Both the position numbers and the translations under genes were made by a program. Below, piece after piece: positions 58,830-64,000 of a DNA stretch of 64,000 nt. The notes beneath the pieces are model-generated. The model made no database searches. It saw only the letters and a program-made list of their open reading frames with translations, and was not told where the DNA came from. The DNA lies in contig CAZDSU010000033.1 in NCBI GenBank assembly GCA_964508135.1, positions 7,280 to 71,279 on the forward strand, in the 5' to 3' direction. The DNA is from UBA6168 sp964508135 (GTDB lineage: Bacteria > Bacteroidota > Bacteroidia > Chitinophagales > Saprospiraceae). Position 1 is the stretch's first letter. Every line of letters starts with the position of its first letter.

Positions 58830-59669
58830 ATGAAAAATCTATTTCTTTTCAGCTTCGCAATGTTTGCCATCATCGCCCTCACCTGCTGCACCAATGATAC
58901 GGTAGCCGAACAAAGCAGCGATGCCATGGCCAAGTTCGCCAGCGATGCCAACTTTACAAAAGCACACGAAGCACCACAATCCATTGATTATCAAGGAAAA
59001 GGCTCAATGTTGGACTTGCGTACACCTGACGGCAGCATGACCAAGGTTTACGTCGTCAAGACGGCTGAACCAACGCACAAGTTCCTATTCGTCATCCACG
59101 AGTGGTGGGGCCTCAACGACCAAATCAAGCGGGAAGCTGACCGCTTGGCCGACAGCCTCGGAAACGTGACCGTCGTGGCACTCGACCTTTACGATGGCCA
59201 GGTCACTGCCAACCCCGATGAAGCGGGAAAAATCATGGGCAGCGTGAAGCCGGAGCGCAACGAGGCCATCATCAAAGGTGCGCTGGCCTATGCCGGAAAA
59301 GACGGTAAAGTTGCTACTATCGGCTGGTGCTTTGGCGGCGGCTGGTCATTGCGCACGAGCATACTTGCTGCCGAGCGTGGTGCTGGCTGCGTGATGTATT
59401 ACGGCATGCCTGTGGAAAAAGTGGAGGAACTTGCTGCCCTGCAAGTGGATGTGCTCGGCATTTTTGCGGAGCAGGACAAATGGATAAATCGGGAGGTGAT
59501 TGGCAAGTTCGAGACACTGGCCAAAGCTACTGGGAAGAAGGTCGAGAACCATTGGTTCGATGCTGAACACGCCTTTGCCAACCCAACCAGCCCCCGCTAC
59601 AATGAGGCCGCTGCGCAGGAGGCGAACAAGCTGGCGCTGGCGTTTTTGAGGGAGAAATTGGGAAATTAG
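58830..59669 (+). CDS. Dienelactone-hydrolase-family lipoprotein
   Basis: 279 residues. It has a lipoprotein signal (MKNLFLFSFAMFAIIALTCC; Cys19 or Cys20 lipidated). The alpha/beta-hydrolase domain follows, with LFVIHEWWGLNDQIKREADR, VVALDLYDGQVTANPDEAG, and the nucleophile in TIGWCFGGGW (Cys, as in dienelactone hydrolases). The triad is completed by Asp in GIFAEQDKWI and His in AEHAFANP. DLH-like enzymes hydrolyse lactones or esters; the natural substrate is unknown. Attachment to a membrane is unusual but seen in Bacteroidota. The next feature is a start-less gene remnant. Confidence 0.88.
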   Translation: MKNLFLFSFAMFAIIALTCCTNDTVAEQSSDAMAKFASDANFTKAHEAPQSIDYQGKGSMLDLRTPDGSMTKVYVVKTAEPTHKFLFVIHEWWGLNDQIKREADRLADSLGNVTVVALDLYDGQVTANPDEAGKIMGSVKPERNEAIIKGALAYAGKDGKVATIGWCFGGGWSLRTSILAAERGAGCVMYYGMPVEKVEELAALQVDVLGIFAEQDKWINREVIGKFETLAKATGKKVENHWFDAEHAFANPTSPRYNEAAAQEANKLALAFLREKLGN

Positions 59670-59671
59670 AA

Positions 59672-59908
59672 ATTGGCCGTTGGTTAGGCACAGTTAGCCA
59701 CCTGAAAGACTTCGCATGGGAGAAGGACTTGCGCTTCGGCTTCCTCGTCGCTCCGCCCAACATTGAGGGCCTGTTCGAAACCTACGAACAGGCCCTCGAA
59801 GTGCTGGACAGCATCGAGGCGAACAAGGAAATCGTGGAGGAACAGGGCATCCGGGATTATGTGGAGGAGGCGGTGGAGACGGCGAGGGCGTTTGAGGTGG
59901 GGTGGTAG
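59672..59908 (+). pseudogene. C-terminal remnant of an unrecognised gene
   Basis: A 79-codon frame with clear coding character but no start codon. It includes LKDFAWEKDLRFGFLVAPPN, IEGLFETYEQALEVLDSIEA and NKEIVEEQGIRDYVEEAVET, ending ARAFEVGW and TAG. It follows directly on the dienelactone hydrolase stop in another frame. It looks like the tail of a protein whose 5' part was lost, possibly when the neighbouring IetAS-like operon was inserted. I do not recognise the family. The 155 bases after it hold no gene. Confidence 0.45.
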
Positions 59909-60063
59909 GAAATTTTCAATTGACAAAATCTACATTTTTATTCCTTCCTGAGTTTTTCAATTCAATCAATTTGGCAATAGTTGTGCGGGGCGTTGCTGGT
60001 GGCGATGAGGAGTGGGTTGGGCTCTTTTTTGGTGGGTGGCATTTTTTCAAAGATGGCTTTAAC

Positions 60064-62658
60064 TTATACAGTACCCCTGACCTGCACCTGCTGTTGAAGC
60101 CGCACCCTTATTTGTTCATAAATCTCTATTCGGGATTCGGGTGGAATGGCAAATGTAGTCACCAACGCATATGGTATTTCTTCGGAAACAGACAAACTAG
60201 GGGCATCTTCCTTGCAGCTTACTTTGACCTTCAGCATTGCTCCTTCAATAAATGAATCGGCCCCGCTACCTTTCAAAACATGGTGCTGGACAGTACCGTT
60301 TCCAGTCGTTTTTATATCAAATATATCTTGCGAAAGCCTTAAATTAGATTGGCCGTTAGAGGCTAAATTTTCAAGGAACAAGTGCGCCTTTCTGTATTTA
60401 GAGGACTGAAAATGCAAAGGTGAGAACCAGGAAAGGGTCAATGTTATGTGTTTCTTGATATCAATTCCATTCAATGCTTCTGGTATCGGAATGAAAAATT
60501 CATGTGCCTTTTCCTTTACGAGATTACCATAGCCGAGGATTGTGACCTGCTTTTCGGTGGAAAAGAATGAAATTTCACCAGCCACTTTTCCATAGCCCAA
60601 AAATGGATGGGTATGTCTTTTTACTTGATTTGCGCCTACTTTTCCTGCCAATATCTCACGGTAAACTTTGTCTGCACCCGACCAATGAGCACCATGCACC
60701 AAAAGTGCTTTTAACATCACAGGAAAATATTCTTCTGGGATTCCATCTGTTAGGTTTTCGTTCAGTTCTTCCAGCATTTGATGGAAAAGAACCGCATGAC
60801 GGGTAGCCAGCGCAGTCGAATTACTTGTCCCAATCGAGTACCCTTCGGCATCGGTTGCCCCATTCTGTCCGGGCATAGCGCTTTTTATGCCGGGAGGGTG
60901 AAGCAAAATTTCGCTGGGAAAATAAACGGTTATTTCTGGTCTTGTCATTTGCTCACGTCCCATTACCCGGCCACCAGGGTACAGCACTTCTGGTTTAACG
61001 GAACGGTCAAATCCAAAACCGACCCTGGAGTATGGTGCTGGAAGGGCTTCGTTTTCTGAAATCAACTTTGTATTGAAAAATTCCTGTGGAAGCCCACTGC
61101 AATCTGTGTTCAAAGCCCCGATTGTCAAGGCGTTGATTGATTCGCCTGGGCTAAGGATTTTGCGATTGTTGCGCTCAAGAGCATATTGGCGCTGCACCTC
61201 CAGTTCCCTTTCTACAATGGACAATGGTTGCCCCTCGGCATTCCTTGAAGGGATAACCATTCTCGGCGTATGGTTTCCAGCACTAACAATAATTAGTACA
61301 TTGTATTTGTAAGCCAACCAATCCAGCACTTTGGCCCAGATTCCCACATTGTTCATGAAAGGGCGGTCTGGGTCGCCTATGGCGAGGTTGATGACCTTCA
61401 CATTAGAAGCCGCCGGGGCTTCGCCTGTTTCGGGGTCTCCTACCTTTATTCGCATGACCGCACGGATAAGCATGTCAACGAACAATCTTGTTTCCGGCAA
61501 TTTTTCGGCCCATTTACTACCCTCTTGCTTTGGCCGCATTACGGGACGAACGTAGAGGCGGGAGCTTATAGGGACTGCGTTTTTACTATGGTCGCCGTGT
61601 ATTATCAAAGAAGCCATACTAGTGCCATGCAATCGTTGGCTGGCAAGGTAGTTTTCTTCAAAGCCATCTGGGTCGTCAATTTCCAAACGCCCTGCAAGCC
61701 TAGCATGATTGGCAATGGGCATGCCGTCAAGAAGTGCAGCGACTGGCTCGCCTAAAAGGGATGGGCGAGGGATTGGTGTACCGCTTCCCGAAGGAGGCAA
61801 GCCTTCTTCATCTGACAAATCAGCAACGACTTGGCCTACGGGACGGAATGCCAAAGCTGCCGAGGACTTCAAAAACCCGATATTGGTATCTTCCGTCAAA
61901 TCGGCGAAACAACCAGCGGGTGCTTGCGCTATAAGGCCATGATAGTGCAAATCCGAAATGATGAGTTCCGAACCTTGAATGATTTGCCCATTAGCTTGTT
62001 GAATGGCTTGTTCAAAAGCTATAAATGAAGTTCTATCATTTTGCTTATAAACCAGTTCAACCTCAAAGTTGACAATGGAGTCAGGCGAGGTAAATTGTTC
62101 AAGGTATTCCCTAGTGCCCGGCTCAAGCAGGCGGTCTTTTACGCTGTAGGGTCTGATATCTGAAAGGACTTCAAACAACAGCTTATATTTGCCTTTATTC
62201 CTTGGCAATGGCTGATTTGACTGATAGTTTTGCCAAATAGAGCGAAGCTCTTCGATGGCTCTTAGATTAACAAGCGAAAGGAATACCCGCTTTGGAAGTG
62301 ACTGGGTTATCGAGTTACCCGCAGCATCAAGTATTTCAAACCCATCATCCAACTCAAGTTCCCCATCATACTCACCTAAAAACTCCATTCCCTCCGTTTT
62401 CCGAACCGCCGTGAAAAAGTCATCCAAAGTGCCAGCAATTTCAATGACCAATACCATTTCGGGGATTTGGCCAGTTATGCCCGCTGCCAAAGCAGCTTCT
62501 TTACGTTGCCAAGCCTGTTCAAGTGCTGTCAGCCGCTGTTCCACCCGAACCGCTTGCTGTTGGCGGTTGGTGTGAATTGCTTTTCCAAATCCGGGGGGAA
62601 GGTTACCTCGTGAAACAGTTGTTGGTCTCGGAAAGAGTAAATGAGGAAGAGTTGCCAT
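60064..62658 (-). CDS. ietS: IetS-like subtilisin-type protease of an IetAS defence system
   Basis: 864 residues, no signal peptide. The S8 triad is present: Asp311 (VAALLDGMPIANH), His344 (RLHGTSMASLI) and Ser612 (YSIGTSNSTALATR). The oxyanion Asn is in LIIVSAGNHTPRMV. A large N-terminal region of about 300 residues (MVLVIEIAGTLDDFFTAVRK, FEVLSDIRPYSV) and a C-terminal beta-rich region of about 200 residues flank it. The upstream gene, 19 bases away, is an AAA+ ATPase, the arrangement of the IetA/IetS pair known as a plasmid-incompatibility and anti-phage system. The protease target and trigger are not known from the sequence. It ends against a region with a gene remnant. Confidence 0.83.
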   Translation of the reverse strand: MATLPHLLFPRPTTVSRGNLPPGFGKAIHTNRQQQAVRVEQRLTALEQAWQRKEAALAAGITGQIPEMVLVIEIAGTLDDFFTAVRKTEGMEFLGEYDGELELDDGFEILDAAGNSITQSLPKRVFLSLVNLRAIEELRSIWQNYQSNQPLPRNKGKYKLLFEVLSDIRPYSVKDRLLEPGTREYLEQFTSPDSIVNFEVELVYKQNDRTSFIAFEQAIQQANGQIIQGSELIISDLHYHGLIAQAPAGCFADLTEDTNIGFLKSSAALAFRPVGQVVADLSDEEGLPPSGSGTPIPRPSLLGEPVAALLDGMPIANHARLAGRLEIDDPDGFEENYLASQRLHGTSMASLIIHGDHSKNAVPISSRLYVRPVMRPKQEGSKWAEKLPETRLFVDMLIRAVMRIKVGDPETGEAPAASNVKVINLAIGDPDRPFMNNVGIWAKVLDWLAYKYNVLIIVSAGNHTPRMVIPSRNAEGQPLSIVERELEVQRQYALERNNRKILSPGESINALTIGALNTDCSGLPQEFFNTKLISENEALPAPYSRVGFGFDRSVKPEVLYPGGRVMGREQMTRPEITVYFPSEILLHPPGIKSAMPGQNGATDAEGYSIGTSNSTALATRHAVLFHQMLEELNENLTDGIPEEYFPVMLKALLVHGAHWSGADKVYREILAGKVGANQVKRHTHPFLGYGKVAGEISFFSTEKQVTILGYGNLVKEKAHEFFIPIPEALNGIDIKKHITLTLSWFSPLHFQSSKYRKAHLFLENLASNGQSNLRLSQDIFDIKTTGNGTVQHHVLKGSGADSFIEGAMLKVKVSCKEDAPSLSVSEEIPYALVTTFAIPPESRIEIYEQIRVRLQQQVQVRGTV

Positions 62659-62677
62659 TATCTATGACTTGAAAGGG

Positions 62678-63637
62678 TTAAACAGACTTCAACTGGCATT
62701 GAGCAATGGTCTTTAGATTCCCTTCGGGAAGGGCAAGCACATATTTTCTCTGAATATCCAGCAGAAAGTCAATTATCTCGGAGTAACTACGCCCGACGAG
62801 TTTCTTTGCAAACTGAGCATGTGCAATGCCAAAATTCTTGGGGAAGCGTTTTTCAAAATCCTGTACGACCTGCTCGATGGCTTTCTCGGAAGGTTTCTCT
62901 AATTCAATCTTGATTTGAAAACGCCGCCAAACTGCTTTGTCCAGTAGTTCAGGGTGATTGGTAGCGGCAATAATGACCACATAGCTGGGCAGTTCATCCA
63001 TCTGTAACAGAAGGGAATTGACAAGCCGCTTGATTTCGCCCGTCTCGTGTGTATCCCCCCGCTCCTTTCCTATGGCATCAAACTCATCGAAGAACAAGAC
63101 ACAATGCTCTTGTGACACATATTCCAACAATTTGGAAAGCCGGGAAGCAGTCTCGCCCAAATAACTGGTAATTATGCCATCGTAACGAACCCTATAAAAT
63201 GGAACCATCAATTCATTGGCAATGGCTTCGGCTAAAGAAGTCTTCCCATTTCCAGGCGCTCCAGTTAATAGTATTCGATGACGGGGTTCAAGGTTGTGTG
63301 AGCGCAAGAAGTCACTTCTAAATTGTTCTTTGACGAATTCATTGACGACCGCCAAGGTTTCCTGCTGCAAATACAGGTCTTTCAGTGCAATCTTTGGAGT
63401 ACTTTTATGAAGAAGTTTTTCGACCTGTAGGTTCTTAGAACCGTTCACAGAACCATTGCCGTTGACGTGCGGCTGGGACTGTTTTTCAACCATCAAGTCT
63501 TCCAATCTGGTTGCTAATTGGTGGTGGTGCTTGCCCTTTTCTTCAGCAATAATCGCTTGGACAGTCTTCTTGAAAAGATGCCTATCGCCGGAAGAACCGG
63601 ACTGAACAAGTTTTATTAATAGGTCTGACCGTGCCAT
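62678..63637 (-). CDS. ietA: IetA-like AAA+ ATPase of an IetAS defence system
   Basis: 319 residues. The AAA+ core has Walker A ILLTGAPGNGKTSLAEAIAN, Walker B HCVLFFDEFDAIGKERGDTH, sensor 1 VVIIAATNHPELL, and the arginine-containing WRRFQIKIEL. The N-terminal 110 residues are basic and helical (ARSDLLIKLVQSGSSGDRHL). This fits IetA, which with the following subtilase forms a two-gene defence operon. ATP-driven remodelling or target recognition that controls the protease is inferred. The ATG at 63637 (MARSDLL) is chosen; the frame is open to 63721. A TACCTTTG promoter box lies 23 bases upstream. Confidence 0.83.
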   Translation of the reverse strand: MARSDLLIKLVQSGSSGDRHLFKKTVQAIIAEEKGKHHHQLATRLEDLMVEKQSQPHVNGNGSVNGSKNLQVEKLLHKSTPKIALKDLYLQQETLAVVNEFVKEQFRSDFLRSHNLEPRHRILLTGAPGNGKTSLAEAIANELMVPFYRVRYDGIITSYLGETASRLSKLLEYVSQEHCVLFFDEFDAIGKERGDTHETGEIKRLVNSLLLQMDELPSYVVIIAATNHPELLDKAVWRRFQIKIELEKPSEKAIEQVVQDFEKRFPKNFGIAHAQFAKKLVGRSYSEIIDFLLDIQRKYVLALPEGNLKTIAQCQLKSV

Positions 63638-63660
63638 TTTCTTAGTTGTTGAACAATCCA

Positions 63661-63668
63661 CAAAGGTA
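63661..63668 (-). promoter_or_regulatory. -7 box of the ietAS operon
   Basis: TACCTTTG on the minus strand, an exact TAnnTTTG match 23 bases before the ietA ATG. The remaining 330 bases to the window edge hold no gene I can support; a 68-codon minus-strand frame at 63642-63848 is uncertain. Confidence 0.5.
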
Positions 63669-64000
63669 GATGATAAACCTTGTAAAATAAACGAATTTGT
63701 TTGAAAGTGGATTCCCTTCAATGAGAAATTCTGGAAAAATCATTATCTCCTGCTCAAAATTCCCCACCTCCACTTCCTTCCACTGCCCTCCCACCTCCCC
63801 CTCCAAAAACGCCTCCCGCCTCGGCAAAAACCACTGTGGGGAAATCATGGCAGCGTCAAAGACAGCCGTCAGGAATCAATAGAAAAAAACGCTGTTTGGA
63901 TAACAACCTCACCCTTTTCTCCAATTCACCACCCCCAATCCCGGTATAAGTAGTCAATCAGAATTATTCGATACATTTTGTTCTTTGAAATCTATGGTGT

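Noticed and set aside
63642..63848. 68-codon minus-strand frame upstream of ietA
   Set aside because: It could be the end of a gene but lacks a recognisable domain, and its tail overlaps the ietA promoter region; evidence is too weak to call.
1..64000. CRISPR array, complete insertion sequence, prophage or rRNA operon
   Set aside because: No regularly spaced identical repeats, transposase, integrase, phage structural gene or rRNA sequence was seen. Only the MITE-like element and the decayed GxxExxY unit have mobile character.

Overview
The window reads as chromosomal DNA of a Bacteroidota bacterium, most likely near the Saprospiria (Haliscomenobacter/Lewinella-like). The reasons are type IX secretion (T9SS) C-terminal sorting domains on several exported proteins, a PorZ homologue, SprB-like repeats, PorT-like and OmpA-like outer-membrane proteins, the long Bacteroidota form of PurF, and repeated promoter elements of the Bacteroidota type (TTTG about 19 bases before TAnnTTTG, with almost no Shine-Dalgarno sequences). 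Most genes are fairly GC-rich. Three stretches are visibly AT-richer: the pseudogene at 1.9-2.35 kb, a restriction-like island at 23-26 kb, and a membrane-protein gene at 35.4-36.9 kb.

Layout. 0-9.4 kb: the start of an aconitase gene (minus), a TIM-barrel sugar isomerase-like gene behind a large inverted repeat, a decayed GxxExxY nuclease element flanked by related repeats, an EamA transporter fused to a monooxygenase-like domain, an ECF sigma factor, an XRE regulator, a FemAB/GNAT-like protein, an outer-membrane protein, riboflavin synthase and a TrmH/SpoU RNA methyltransferase. 9.5-19.2 kb: a beta-helix/PA14 lipoprotein, a 2,087-residue T9SS metalloprotease with twelve SprB-like units, and a PorT-like barrel. 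19.4-22.5 kb: aspartate-semialdehyde dehydrogenase, an antitoxin-like gene with a frameshifted ParE toxin, and an aldehyde dehydrogenase. 22.6-26 kb: a DNA methyltransferase divergent from a coupled ParB-like/nuclease pair. 26-31.1 kb: purF, a small hypothetical gene, and a hybrid histidine kinase with an Hpt protein. 31.2-37 kb: tRNA-Gln, a helical hypothetical, porZ and a GT39-like membrane protein. 37-38.6 kb: a small membrane protein, an exported RidA, rpmF and a YceD-like gene. 38.7-49.3 kb: OmpA-like, coiled-coil/HhH, DUF5916, methyltransferase, SPOR/peptidoglycan-binding, acyl-CoA dehydrogenase and gpsA genes. 49.4-57 kb: a MITE-like element, an MFS transporter, an anti-sigma/sigma pair, a subtilase with a SPOR-like tail and a T9SS cargo protein. 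57-64 kb: nadE, a lipoprotein dienelactone hydrolase, a gene remnant, and an AAA ATPase plus subtilase pair that matches the IetAS anti-phage system.

How the genes work together. Envelope and secretion functions dominate: T9SS cargo, PorZ, and SPOR, OmpA and barrel proteins. Housekeeping enzymes lie between them. Two defence-type loci stand out. One is the methyltransferase/ParB/PD-(D/E)xK island at 22.7-26.0 kb, which I cannot match to a named system. The other is the IetAS-like operon at 60.1-63.6 kb. Intergenic regions hold many hairpins whose arms are built from short reiterated words. Two of these sit directly upstream of start codons, and one word family recurs 40 kb away at the 3' end of an acyl-CoA dehydrogenase gene. 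There is also a 202-bp element with 22-bp perfect terminal inverted repeats bounded by TTAA. No CRISPR array, rRNA gene or complete insertion sequence was found.
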